Under the pieces are notes generated by a model that had not been told where the DNA came from, ran no database searches, and saw only the letters and a list, made by a program, of their open reading frames with translations. A stretch of DNA of 64,000 bases from NCBI GenBank assembly GCA_018830485.1, contig JAHJRQ010000024.1, positions 1 to 64,000 on the forward strand, read 5' to 3'. Shown here one piece after another: positions 54,103-62,574 of this stretch. The stretch comes from Pseudomonadota bacterium (GTDB taxonomy: Bacteria; Desulfobacterota; Desulfobulbia; Desulfobulbales; Desulfurivibrionaceae). A program made the position numbers and the translations under genes. The first letter of the stretch is position 1; each line of letters opens with the position of its first letter.

Positions 54103-55299
54103 ATGGTTTGCATAAAAAAATGTTCGGTCTTTATTGTTGATCCGAACCCGTCCCACAGGGCGGCGTTTCAGGAACTGCTGGGGCGCTGGCCGCATCTCGT
54201 CTGTTACTGCGCAACTATCGAAGAGTTCAAGCAGCTTCTTTCCGGGATTGTGCCGGATATCGTGTTGTGCAATCTCAACCTGCCCGGCCTGCACGAGCAG
54301 GATTTCCTAGGCTATGTCACCACCGCCTGCCCCCATGCGATCAGAATTATTTTTTCGGAAAAGACCGGGGCTGACGCCCTGGTCAGGACTGTGGCCACAG
54401 GGGCTGCGCACCGGGGGTTTTGCCTGCCCCTGAGCAAGGACTTGGGCCAATCGTTGGAGCACGATCTCTCCGTTCGCTCACGGATCAGAATGCGTAAGTG
54501 CTGGGATTTTCTTGGTAATGGGCAGGGGCTTCCCGTGCTTCCGCCGGTGGTGCATGAACTGGAAGCCGTTTTCCAGAAACCCGATTATGCCTTGAAGCAG
54601 GTTGTCGAAGTTCTTGGCAAGGACCCGGTCCTTGCTGCCCGGCTCCTGCAGATGGTGAATTCCGTGCATTTTTCCAGGGGGATGAAGATTGACGATCTGC
54701 ATCGGGCCGTAAGCTGTCTCGGCATCAGCAGGACACGGAAGATAGTCCTTTTTCTCTGCGCGATCAACCATTTTCAGTATCCGAAAAAATGTCATCACCA
54801 TGCCCTGAAGATCATTGACCACAGCATCCAGTGCGGCAAGCTGGCCGGACTCATCGCCAAAACGCTTGCCCCGGGACAGGAGAGGACCGCGGTTACCGCC
54901 GGACTTCTTCATGATATAGGCAAGCTGGTTTTTCTTGCCTCCCTTGATGAGGTGTTGCACCATTCCCCAACATTTATACAACGCTACGGCTTGTTCGCCA
55001 CCGAGATGGAAGAGCAGCTTTTCGGCATTAGTCACCTGGAGTTGGGCAGCGCTTTGCTCCTCTGGTGGAATCTTCCCCTGGTCATGGTTGACGCCGCGGC
55101 AAATCACAGCCAGCCGCTCAACTCTCTGCAAGGGATTCCGTTATGCGTGGCCATTGCCGACCGGTGTCTTCTTAAGGTCGCCAACGGAGAGGCGTTCACC
55201 ACGGATTTCAATCTGCTTTCCCAGGACTTGCCCGTGGAGCAGTGGCTGCAATGCGCCCGTTCCATGGCCATGGAAAAAATCATGCCCATTGCCGCATGA
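54103..55299 (+). CDS. Pseudo-receiver/HDOD signalling protein
   Basis: 398 residues. The N-terminal receiver-like domain (about 5-120; CSVFIVDPNPSHRAAFQELL) has LCNLNLPG where the phosphoacceptor Asp would be, so it is probably not phosphorylated. The HDOD domain (about 145-345) starts LPVLPPVVHELEAVF, continues DPVLAARLLQMVNSVHFS, and keeps the HD pair in TAGLLHDIGKLVFLAS. HDOD proteins act in signalling, often with c-di-GMP or chemotaxis systems. pepA follows on the same strand. Confidence 0.85.
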   Translation: MVCIKKCSVFIVDPNPSHRAAFQELLGRWPHLVCYCATIEEFKQLLSGIVPDIVLCNLNLPGLHEQDFLGYVTTACPHAIRIIFSEKTGADALVRTVATGAAHRGFCLPLSKDLGQSLEHDLSVRSRIRMRKCWDFLGNGQGLPVLPPVVHELEAVFQKPDYALKQVVEVLGKDPVLAARLLQMVNSVHFSRGMKIDDLHRAVSCLGISRTRKIVLFLCAINHFQYPKKCHHHALKIIDHSIQCGKLAGLIAKTLAPGQERTAVTAGLLHDIGKLVFLASLDEVLHHSPTFIQRYGLFATEMEEQLFGISHLELGSALLLWWNLPLVMVDAAANHSQPLNSLQGIPLCVAIADRCLLKVANGEAFTTDFNLLSQDLPVEQWLQCARSMAMEKIMPIAA

Positions 55300-55357
55300 T
55301 CCCCGTTTTGTTGCATCTTTTTTTTATTATCAGCATACCACCGTGAGGAGCATATGC

Positions 55358-56848
55358 ATGCTGCAGTTCAGTAAGGTTGAGCCCAAGAATTATGCCGGGG
55401 ATCTTCTTGTCTACCTGGTGCGTCAGTCCGGCAAGGGAGCTCCCCGTTCCGGCGTGGGAATTGTTGATGAGGTTCTCCATCGGGTGCAGGCGCTTGGGGA
55501 TTTTTCCGGAAAAGAGGGAGAGCACCTGCTTTTTTATCCGGAAAAAACGAGACAGGGGGTTTCCGCCGCACAGCGAATACTGGTTGTCGGTCTTGGCAAG
55601 AAGGAATTCAGTCAGGAGTTGTTTCGCAAGGCAGGGGGGACCATCGTCTCCCTGGCCATGAAGAGCAAGGCCAGGGATCTGTTGCTCGTGGCGCCTGATC
55701 TTGACTGCGACCTGGCCGAAATGGTCGAGGGGCTCTCCCAAGGCCTTGTGCTGGGCGCCTACCGGTTTCGAAAATACAAAACCAAAAAAGATGCGGATGG
55801 CCCGGGGGAGATGTTGCAGCAGGCAGCCCTGTATAGCGCTGACCGCACTGGGGCAGGAAAGGCGATCAAGTTGGGGGAAATCGTCGCCCAGGCCGCCTGC
55901 CGGGCCCGCGACATGGCCAATGAACCTGCCAGCCACTGGACGCCGAGCCATTTCTCCGAATACGGCAGGCAGTTGGCTGCCGCCCACGGGATGACCTGCA
56001 CCGTTCTGGATCAGGCACGGTTGAAAAAACTGGGCATGGGCGGGATTGTCGGGGTCAATCAGGGATCGGCCTGCCCGCCGGAAATGGTGATCCTCGAATA
56101 TGCTGTGAAATCAAGCGCGCCGACCCTGCTGCTGGTCGGCAAGGGACTCACCTTTGATTCCGGCGGTATCTCGCTTAAGCCCAGCGCCGGGATGGAAGAG
56201 ATGAAGTACGATATGTGCGGGGGGGCCGCGGTTCTGTGCGCCATGCAGGCGGTTGCCCAGGCGAAACTCAAGGGCTTGAATCTGGTGGCGATTGTGCCGG
56301 CCACGGAAAATCTCCCCGGCCCGGCCGCCTTGAAGCCCGGAGATGTGATCACCCAGTACGGCGGCAAAACCGTGGAGGTGGTCAACACCGACGCGGAAGG
56401 CCGTCTGATCCTGGCAGATGCTCTGGCCTACGGCATCAAAAAATACAAGCCGGACATGGTGATCGACGTTGCCACCCTGACCGGCGCGGTCATCATTGGT
56501 CTCGGGCATCATCGCACCGGCCTGCTCTCCAATGACGATGATCTGAGCGAGCAATTGCTTGCCGCGGGGGCGCGCTGCGGCGAACCACTCTGGCGGCTGC
56601 CCCTGGACCCGGAGTATACCAAGCAGCTCAAGTCCGAGATAGCGGATCTCAAAAACGTCGGAAAAAAAGACGGCGGCGCCATTACCGCCGCTTCCTTTCT
56701 CAAGGAGTTTGTCGGGAAGACTCCTTGGGCTCACCTGGATATTGCCGGCACGGCCTGGGATTTCACCGAAAAGTCCTATATCCCCAAAGGGCCTTCCGGG
56801 ATAGCGGTGCGCACTCTGTTTGATTTTGTCAGAAACCGGAAGGGGTAG
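55358..56848 (+). CDS. pepA: Leucyl aminopeptidase (M17)
   Basis: 496 residues. After a macro-like N-terminal domain, the catalytic part shows LLLVGKGLTFDSGGISLKPS, MKYDMCGGAAVLCAM, VNTDAEGRLILADAL and GHHRTGLLSND, which hold the two-zinc site and catalytic Arg of M17 peptidases. It removes N-terminal residues from peptides in the cytoplasm. The frame opens far upstream inside the HDOD gene, but GAGGAG lies 7 nt before the ATG at 55358; an ATG 4 nt earlier is in another frame. Confidence 0.95.
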   Translation: MLQFSKVEPKNYAGDLLVYLVRQSGKGAPRSGVGIVDEVLHRVQALGDFSGKEGEHLLFYPEKTRQGVSAAQRILVVGLGKKEFSQELFRKAGGTIVSLAMKSKARDLLLVAPDLDCDLAEMVEGLSQGLVLGAYRFRKYKTKKDADGPGEMLQQAALYSADRTGAGKAIKLGEIVAQAACRARDMANEPASHWTPSHFSEYGRQLAAAHGMTCTVLDQARLKKLGMGGIVGVNQGSACPPEMVILEYAVKSSAPTLLLVGKGLTFDSGGISLKPSAGMEEMKYDMCGGAAVLCAMQAVAQAKLKGLNLVAIVPATENLPGPAALKPGDVITQYGGKTVEVVNTDAEGRLILADALAYGIKKYKPDMVIDVATLTGAVIIGLGHHRTGLLSNDDDLSEQLLAAGARCGEPLWRLPLDPEYTKQLKSEIADLKNVGKKDGGAITAASFLKEFVGKTPWAHLDIAGTAWDFTEKSYIPKGPSGIAVRTLFDFVRNRKG

Positions 56849-56850
56849 CG

Positions 56851-56876
56851 AAGGCACGGAAGGTTTTCCGTGCCTT
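56851..56876. terminator. Hairpin between convergent pepA and nosL
   Basis: AAGGCACGGAA and TTCCGTGCCTT, 11-bp perfect arms, GGTT loop. No long T-run follows on either strand, so termination is probable but not certain. Confidence 0.6.
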
Positions 56877-56888
56877 GTTGACTCGGCT

Positions 56889-57440
56889 TTACTGCATGGG
56901 TGAATGCTGCATCTTCATCAGCATGTGCATTCCGCCCATGAGCGGCTTGATGGTGGCCATGCTGATGTTGGCATAGGTTTCGATGGCGCCGCCGTTTGCC
57001 TTTTGGAATTCTTCCGCCGCAGCGCGGGTCGCAAAGGGGATCAGCTCCTTGCCCATGGGGCCCATTTCCTTGCTGTCGATCACATAATGCGCCGCCTTGC
57101 CGTCAAGCCAGGCGGTGGTCTTGAAATCCTTCACCCATACCGCCGCCACCTGCTCCGGTGTGCGTTCAGGGGCGAATTTCTGCATGTTGAGAAGAAAACG
57201 GAACATGCATTTGCCGCCGTCAAAGGCGCTCACGGTTCCGTCCCGGAAGATGATCTGGGTCTGCCATTGTGGGTAGCGGTGCGGATACATGCCGCAGGCC
57301 GTGCAGGTCATTGTCTCGGTGATCGGCTGGGGTTTAGGTCCTGTAGCGAATGCCGGGACGCAGGTCAGCAGCATTGACACGCTCAAAAACGCGAGAATGA
57401 TTCGTTTTGTGCAAGTGTCGCCAGGCTGTTTGGTGCGCAT
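56889..57440 (-). CDS. nosL: NosL-family copper-binding protein
   Basis: 183 residues from the ATG at 57440 (GGAGAG 7 nt upstream). An N-terminal hydrophobic signal (ILAFLSVSMLLTCVPAFA) precedes ETMTCTACGMYPHRYPQWQ. The C-x-x-C-G-M motif and Tyr/Phe-rich NosL domain (residues ~40-150) are diagnostic. Known NosL proteins bind Cu(I) for nitrous oxide reductase, but no nosZ is present here. The gene closes a regB-regA-nosL operon, so a more general periplasmic copper or thiol role is possible. Confidence 0.8.
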   Translation of the reverse strand: MRTKQPGDTCTKRIILAFLSVSMLLTCVPAFATGPKPQPITETMTCTACGMYPHRYPQWQTQIIFRDGTVSAFDGGKCMFRFLLNMQKFAPERTPEQVAAVWVKDFKTTAWLDGKAAHYVIDSKEMGPMGKELIPFATRAAAEEFQKANGGAIETYANISMATIKPLMGGMHMLMKMQHSPMQ

Positions 57441-57469
57441 GCTGTCTCTCCGGGGGAAGGGTGTCGTGG

Positions 57470-58006
57470 TTATTTGCTGGGAGGATATTTTTGCAGCTTG
57501 CGTTGCAGGGTTCTCCGGTGCAGGTCGAGTTTTTTGGCCGCCAGGGAGATATTGCCGTCGCAGTCGGTGAGCACGCGATTGATGTGTTCCCACTCTGCCC
57601 GGGCCAGGGAAGGAGCGGAAAACTCATCCTGGTCGATCTCCAGGGCAAGTTTGGGGTTCCTGGCAAAAGCCCCGAGAATATCGTCCACATCCGCCGGTTT
57701 CGGCAGATAATAGAGAGCCCCGAGCCGGACCGCCTCGGTGGCCGTGGCGATACTGCCATAGCCGGTGAGTACGACAATCTGCATATCCGGGTTGATGGCC
57801 CGGGCGGCAGGGATGAGCTCCAACCCTGATTTGCCGGGCATTTTAAGGTCAAACACCCCCAGGTTTGGTTTTTTTGCCTCGATAACCCGGAGGGCTTCCT
57901 CGCAACCGCCCGCCGTGAAAACCGTGAACCCCCTTTGGCTAAAGGCCTTTGCCAACCGCTCCCGGAACAGCTCCTCATCGTCAACGAGAATAATCGTCTT
58001 ATTCAT
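57470..58006 (-). CDS. regA: RegA/PrrA/ActR-type redox response regulator
   Basis: 178 residues. The receiver (about 1-115) has IILVDDEELFRERL, phosphoacceptor Asp in LGVFDLKMPGKSG and Lys in YYLPKPAD. A short linker leads to a Fis-type helix-turn-helix (DCDGNISLAAKKLDLHRRTL), the compact RegA architecture. GGAGGG stands before the ATG at 58006, which overlaps the kinase stop by 8 bp. RegA-type regulators control respiratory genes by redox state; the divergent psr genes are the natural target. Confidence 0.9.
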   Translation of the reverse strand: MNKTIILVDDEELFRERLAKAFSQRGFTVFTAGGCEEALRVIEAKKPNLGVFDLKMPGKSGLELIPAARAINPDMQIVVLTGYGSIATATEAVRLGALYYLPKPADVDDILGAFARNPKLALEIDQDEFSAPSLARAEWEHINRVLTDCDGNISLAAKKLDLHRRTLQRKLQKYPPSK

Positions 58007-59360
58007 GAAATCCCTCCGGCGCATGGGCCGCGATCTGTTGCAAAGCAAAGAAAAGTGACACCTTTGAGCCTTTGCCCGGCTCGGAAATCAGGCTCAGGCC
58101 CCCGCCAAATCTTTCGGCTATTGACTCGGCAAGAAAGAGGCCAAGGCCCAATCCCTTGCCTGGCTCCTTGGTGGTAAAAAAAGGTTCCGTCGCCCGGGCG
58201 GCGATGTCCGGAGTCATGCCGGCGCCATTGTCCGTGACCTCAATATGGAGCCGGGTTGCATCGTGCCTGCATTCCACGAGAACAGGCGTACTCGGGGCGG
58301 CATCCAGACCATTTTTGATCAGGCCTCGGACTATGCGGCGCAGGGTGCGAAGCGGCATCCTGACCAACAGCCCGCCTGTACTGTTCGTATAATGTACCTG
58401 GTTTTTGAGCGGGTCGGGAAAGGAATTGAGGAGATTTTCCATGAGTTCGTCCATGGAGAACTCCGTGAATGCCTCCCCCATCTGGTCCCCGGCATCGGCG
58501 GCCAGGTGAAAAAGGATATCCTTGCAGCGTGTCACCTGGTCACGGATCAGGGTAACATCGGCAAGCAGTTCAGGAAACCCCGATCCGTTATTTTTTTTCA
58601 GGACATGGAGCATTTCTCCGGCAGCCACGGCGATGGTTGACAGGGGGGTGGAAAACTCATGGGCTGCGCCTGCGGCCAGGGTGGCCAGGGAGGCCATGCG
58701 TTCGCTCTTGGTTTTTTCTTCCTGCAGATCGGTGAGGATTTTCTGGTTCCTGGCCAGGGCCGTTTGAATCCGGCTGACAAAGAAAACAATGAAAAAGGCG
58801 GCTACCGCAAAGGCGACCCACATCCCCTGGAGATGGATCTTCATGGGGTCGCTCAGGGTGTGCAGCATCGCCGGTTCCGGATGACAGGGCTGATTCATGC
58901 TTACTTCGGCAGGCAGCACAAACAGGCTGGCATAGCAGCCGGTGGTGAAAATGGCCAGGCTCCAGGACCATCCGGGTGGCATGAGGATGGCGCCCAGGGT
59001 GATATGCACCAGATAGAGAAAGGTGAAGGGGTTCATCGGCCCGCCGGAGTAGTAGATGAGTCCGGTGAGCAGGGCGGTGTCCAGAAACATGACCAGTGCG
59101 AATAACCGGTCGGCCATGGCTGTTTTTTTTCTTATCAAAAAACCGAACAGGAAATTACTGAGGATTTCAAAGGTGAGAATGCCGGAGATAATCCGGTAGG
59201 GGAGACTGATTTCAAGAAAAAAAAGAGCGATCAACACCAGGAGAACCTGGGCCGCCACCGCTCCCCAACGCAAATGCAGCAGCCAGGTAAAGGCGATTCT
59301 GGCCGGGGCGGTCTGGGTGTCATCCCCGCTGAAATTGTTTTGCCGGATTGCCGTGTGCAC
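57999..59360 (-). CDS. regB: RegB/PrrB/ActS-type redox sensor histidine kinase
   Basis: About 453 residues with five or six membrane helices. The second extracytoplasmic turn is YYSGGPMNPFTFLYLVHI, the RegB quinone-sensing signature GGPxNPF. The H-box reads AGAAHEFSTPLSTIAVAAGE, and downstream TRCKDILFHLA keeps the Cys associated with redox control of RegB. HATPase motifs are NGLDAAP, DNGAGM and GKGLGLGLF. I favour the GTG at 59360 (AAGAGGG 7 nt upstream) over ATGs at 59393 and 59522, which lack ribosome sites. It pairs with regA. Confidence 0.9.
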   Translation of the reverse strand: MHTAIRQNNFSGDDTQTAPARIAFTWLLHLRWGAVAAQVLLVLIALFFLEISLPYRIISGILTFEILSNFLFGFLIRKKTAMADRLFALVMFLDTALLTGLIYYSGGPMNPFTFLYLVHITLGAILMPPGWSWSLAIFTTGCYASLFVLPAEVSMNQPCHPEPAMLHTLSDPMKIHLQGMWVAFAVAAFFIVFFVSRIQTALARNQKILTDLQEEKTKSERMASLATLAAGAAHEFSTPLSTIAVAAGEMLHVLKKNNGSGFPELLADVTLIRDQVTRCKDILFHLAADAGDQMGEAFTEFSMDELMENLLNSFPDPLKNQVHYTNSTGGLLVRMPLRTLRRIVRGLIKNGLDAAPSTPVLVECRHDATRLHIEVTDNGAGMTPDIAARATEPFFTTKEPGKGLGLGLFLAESIAERFGGGLSLISEPGKGSKVSLFFALQQIAAHAPEGFHE

Positions 59361-59688
59361 CGTTGTACCCTCTTTTCTTGCGGTAAGCAGCATGGTTGTG
59401 TTGCCCCGATGGGCCTGTGTAGTTTGCTCGCAAACAACCCGTGATGCATACCATCTTTCGTCGGGAAGTTGAAGTGCTTCCTTGTGCCCTGTTGCAAATG
59501 CGACAATTTGCCGCATTTGCAACAGGGGGGCCTTATGTTATGCACTCTCAGGTGTTTTTTTTATCTTGCAAACACACATTGATTGAAAACCATTTTCGTG
59601 CAGGAATCGTTCTTTAGAAATGTGGCACCTCGGTCGGGGAGCATCATTTGTAAACGATACGTTCCAGCCCCCCCCCCACGCGAGGCTC
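59361..59688. other. Divergent regB / torD-like control region
   Basis: 328 bp. The large palindrome at 59487-59527 dominates. No other gene is evident; the ORFs crossing it are extensions of regB or torD without ribosome sites. Confidence 0.6.
59487..59527. promoter_or_regulatory. 41-bp near-perfect palindrome with RegA-type half-sites
   Basis: Arms CCCTGTTGCAAATGCG (59487-59502) and the exact complement (59512-59527) flank a 9-nt centre that pairs except at its outer position. The core GCGAC-AATTT-GCCGC fits the RegA/PrrA recognition pattern GCGNC-Nx-GNCGC. It lies 127 bp from regB and 162 bp from the torD-like start, so it could control both directions. Confidence 0.6.
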
Positions 59689-60255
59689 ATGAACCAATCT
59701 ACTTCTACCAACCTGGCGGAGATTTACCGCTTTCTCGCCCAGTCCATGCGTTATCCCAGCCCGGATTGGATGCAGGCTGATTATTTTTCCGCACTCAATA
59801 CCTTTCTTGTCGAACTTGGCTGGGATGGTGAGGCGCAGACCATTCGCCGGGCAATCTCCGAAGGCGCGGACTGGCTTGAACCTCTCCAGGTGGAACACAC
59901 CCGGCTTTTCGTCAATGCCGTTCCCTGCGTGGTTGCGCCGCCGTATGGTTCGGTCTACCTCAGCGCCGACGGCATGCTCTACGGCCCCAGCGCCGAAAAG
60001 GCCAAGGCTTTTTACCGGGAGCAGGGCTTCGATCTGGCAGGTGAGGCGGATATCCCCGATCATCTTACCTTTGAGCTGGAATTTCTGGCGTTGCTGGCCG
60101 AGGAAGGCAAGGACCAGGAAGAAGAGCTCTTCCTGCAAAATCATTTCAGGCCATGGTTTCCACATTTTCAGGCGCGTGTTTTACAAAAGGGTCGTCACCC
60201 TTTTTATGGAGTTCTAGTCAATCTTATTGATTTTTTTACAAGGGAGGAAATGTGA
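59689..60255 (+). CDS. TorD-family molybdoenzyme chaperone
   Basis: 188 residues, all-helical: LAEIYRFLAQSMRYPSPDW, PLQVEHTRLFVNAVPCVVAPPYGSVYL and ELEFLALLAEEGKDQEEELF, the TorD/DmsD order of motifs. Such chaperones bind the Tat signal of a molybdoenzyme while its cofactor is inserted. The psrA gene begins 1 bp after its stop. The ATG at 59689 has GAGG 4 nt upstream; the frame extends 69 bp earlier into a region without a ribosome site. Confidence 0.9.
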   Translation: MNQSTSTNLAEIYRFLAQSMRYPSPDWMQADYFSALNTFLVELGWDGEAQTIRRAISEGADWLEPLQVEHTRLFVNAVPCVVAPPYGSVYLSADGMLYGPSAEKAKAFYREQGFDLAGEADIPDHLTFELEFLALLAEEGKDQEEELFLQNHFRPWFPHFQARVLQKGRHPFYGVLVNLIDFFTREEM

Positions 60256-60256
60256 A

Positions 60257-62509
60257 ATGGCTTTGAATCTGACGAGACGTAAATTTCTCCAGACCGCATC
60301 CCTTGCGGCAGCAACGGCAGCGATGTCCGGCTGTTTTGCAAACAGGGCGACTGCGAGCACCCCGTTTGTCAAGAAACCATTTACCGCACCGGGCAGCTTT
60401 GCCGATACCACGACCGCGGTGGGCGGCGTCTGTGAAATGTGTTTCTGGCGCTGTCAGTTGGTGGGCAAGGTTCGCGACGGCAAACTGGTGAAGCTTGAAG
60501 GCAACCCCAAGTCCATCGACAACGGCGTGAGCATCTGCGCCCGCGGCAATGGCGGAGTCAAGCTGCTCTATGATCCGGATCGTCTGAAATTCCCTATGAA
60601 GAATGTGGGCAAGCGCGGCGCCCCCGAGTGGAAGCGGATCTCCTGGGATGAAGCCCTGGACGAGTGCGCCACCAAGCTCAAGGCGGTCATCGACAAGTAC
60701 GGCCCCCACGGCATCGCCATCTTCCCCCACGGCTCCTCCGCCAAATACCCCATGACCTTCTTCGAGCATGTGATCGGCACCCCCAACAACTCCGAGGCTT
60801 CTTTTTTCCAGTGCCGCGGCATCCGCGACATGGCCTACGTCGCCACCCTGGACACCGCGCCGGATGAAAACGTCGATATGGCCAACGCCAAGGTTATATT
60901 CCTCTTGGGCACTCATCTTGGCGAAAACATTCACGTCTCCCATGTGAAGCGTTATCTGAAAGGCCTTGAGAACGGCGCCAAGCTGGTGGTGGTTGATCCC
61001 CGTTTCTCCGCCTCCGCGGCCAAGGCCCACACCTGGGTCAAGATCAAGCCCGGCACCGATACCGCTTTTTTGCTGGCGATGATGAACCACCTGATCAAGA
61101 CCGGCAAATACAACAAGGCCTATGTGGAGGCCAACGGCGCGGGCTTTGACAAGTTCAAGGCAGGTATCTCCCATGCCACCCTGGACTGGGCCGCCAAGAT
61201 ATGCGACATTCCCGCCAGGCAGATCAAGGAAGTGGCCGAGCTGCTGGCCGCCAACGCCCCCAATGTTTCCATCCATCCGGGCCGGCACGTGAGCTGGTAC
61301 GGCAATGATTTTCAGCGCCAGCGTTCCCTGGCCTGCCTCACCGGCCTGCTTGGCGCCATCGGCGTCAAGGGCGGTTTTGTCAAGGGCAAGGGCCCCAAGG
61401 TGGGTAAGTCCGGTTGGCCCAAGGTGAATGTTGAACATGCCGAGGCGCATGCCCTTCATCTCATGGCCAAGAAGCATCAGTTCTCGCCTCCGGGCACCCC
61501 GACGGACATGATCCGCGAGACCGCGGTCTCCGGCAAGCCCTATGCGATCAAGGGATATGTGGGCTGGGGCCAGAATCCCATCCAGACCATCCCGGATCAG
61601 GCGCTCACCATCAAGATGCTGCAGCAGATGGATTTTGTCATGGTCTGCGATGTCATGCCCACCGACATCACCATGTACGCCGATATCCTGTTGCCGGAAT
61701 CCTCTTATCTTGAGCGGTACGACATGATCAAAACCGGCACTCAGTGGGACCTATCCGGCAAGCAGGAGCAGTACATCACCGCTCGCATGCCTCTGGTTTC
61801 TCCCACTGCTGCCGATCACGAGCGCAAGGATTCGGTGTGGATCGTCAACGAGCTGGCCAAGCGCATGGGATACGGTCAGCATATCCCGGTACAGTCCGAG
61901 CTGGAAATGACCAACAAGATTCTGGCTGGAGCCAATCTCTCCGTTGAGCAGTTGGTCAAGGAGGGCGGCATCCATGTGCAGCCAGGCGTTGACCCCTACG
62001 GTGCAGTGCTGAAGGTGAATTTTTTCAGCCAGGAAGTTGCCGATGCCGGTTTCCCCGGGGTGCCCACCTATATTCCGGTGCCGGAGCCGCCCAAGGGCTT
62101 TGCCCGCTTGGTGTATGGCCGTGCCCCGGTGCATACCTTCAACCGCTCCATGAACAATGCTTGGCTGATGAACGAGATGCCGGAAAATCCGGTGTGGCTC
62201 AACGACGAATCCGCCAAGAAAATGGGACTGAAAGACGGCGACCGCATCGAGCTGGTCAACCAGGATGGGGTGAAATCCGAGACCAGCAGCGTGGTCAAGG
62301 TCACCCCCGGCATCCGCAAGGATACCATCTACATGGCCCATGGCTACGGCACCAAGAACCCGGCCATGACCGTGGGTGTGGGCAAGGGTATCGACGACCA
62401 GAGCCTGATCACCGCCAAGGCTGTTGATCCAGAAACCGGCGCGCACGGCATGCGGAACAACTTCGTCAAGTTTGTCAAGAATGGCAAGGTGCTGAGTATT
62501 CCCGCCTGA
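60257..62509 (+). CDS. psrA: Polysulfide/thiosulfate reductase-type molybdopterin subunit
   Basis: 750 residues. A Tat signal (LTRRKFLQTASLAAATA) is followed by a 4Fe-4S set C59-x2-C62-x3-C66-x27-C94. The bis-MGD oxidoreductase core begins YDPDRLKFPMKNVGKRG and WDEALDECATKL and ends in the molydopterin-dinucleotide domain (LNDESAKKMGLKDGDRIEL). C186 in FFQCRGIRDM is a plausible Mo ligand. CEMCFWRC and overall order match PsrA/PhsA. Polysulfide, thiosulfate, tetrathionate or arsenate are all conceivable substrates. The enzyme is exported folded to the periplasm. psrB follows; no psrC is visible. Confidence 0.87.
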   Translation: MALNLTRRKFLQTASLAAATAAMSGCFANRATASTPFVKKPFTAPGSFADTTTAVGGVCEMCFWRCQLVGKVRDGKLVKLEGNPKSIDNGVSICARGNGGVKLLYDPDRLKFPMKNVGKRGAPEWKRISWDEALDECATKLKAVIDKYGPHGIAIFPHGSSAKYPMTFFEHVIGTPNNSEASFFQCRGIRDMAYVATLDTAPDENVDMANAKVIFLLGTHLGENIHVSHVKRYLKGLENGAKLVVVDPRFSASAAKAHTWVKIKPGTDTAFLLAMMNHLIKTGKYNKAYVEANGAGFDKFKAGISHATLDWAAKICDIPARQIKEVAELLAANAPNVSIHPGRHVSWYGNDFQRQRSLACLTGLLGAIGVKGGFVKGKGPKVGKSGWPKVNVEHAEAHALHLMAKKHQFSPPGTPTDMIRETAVSGKPYAIKGYVGWGQNPIQTIPDQALTIKMLQQMDFVMVCDVMPTDITMYADILLPESSYLERYDMIKTGTQWDLSGKQEQYITARMPLVSPTAADHERKDSVWIVNELAKRMGYGQHIPVQSELEMTNKILAGANLSVEQLVKEGGIHVQPGVDPYGAVLKVNFFSQEVADAGFPGVPTYIPVPEPPKGFARLVYGRAPVHTFNRSMNNAWLMNEMPENPVWLNDESAKKMGLKDGDRIELVNQDGVKSETSSVVKVTPGIRKDTIYMAHGYGTKNPAMTVGVGKGIDDQSLITAKAVDPETGAHGMRNNFVKFVKNGKVLSIPA

Positions 62510-62574
62510 AAATGAGTGATTTGGCGAGATGATACCGCAGGGAAATTAACCAATTCGATTTATGGAGGTATGCC

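Noticed and set aside
59487-59527. The 41-bp palindrome as a transcription terminator
   Set aside because: No gene ends beside it and no T-run follows; it lies between two divergent starts.
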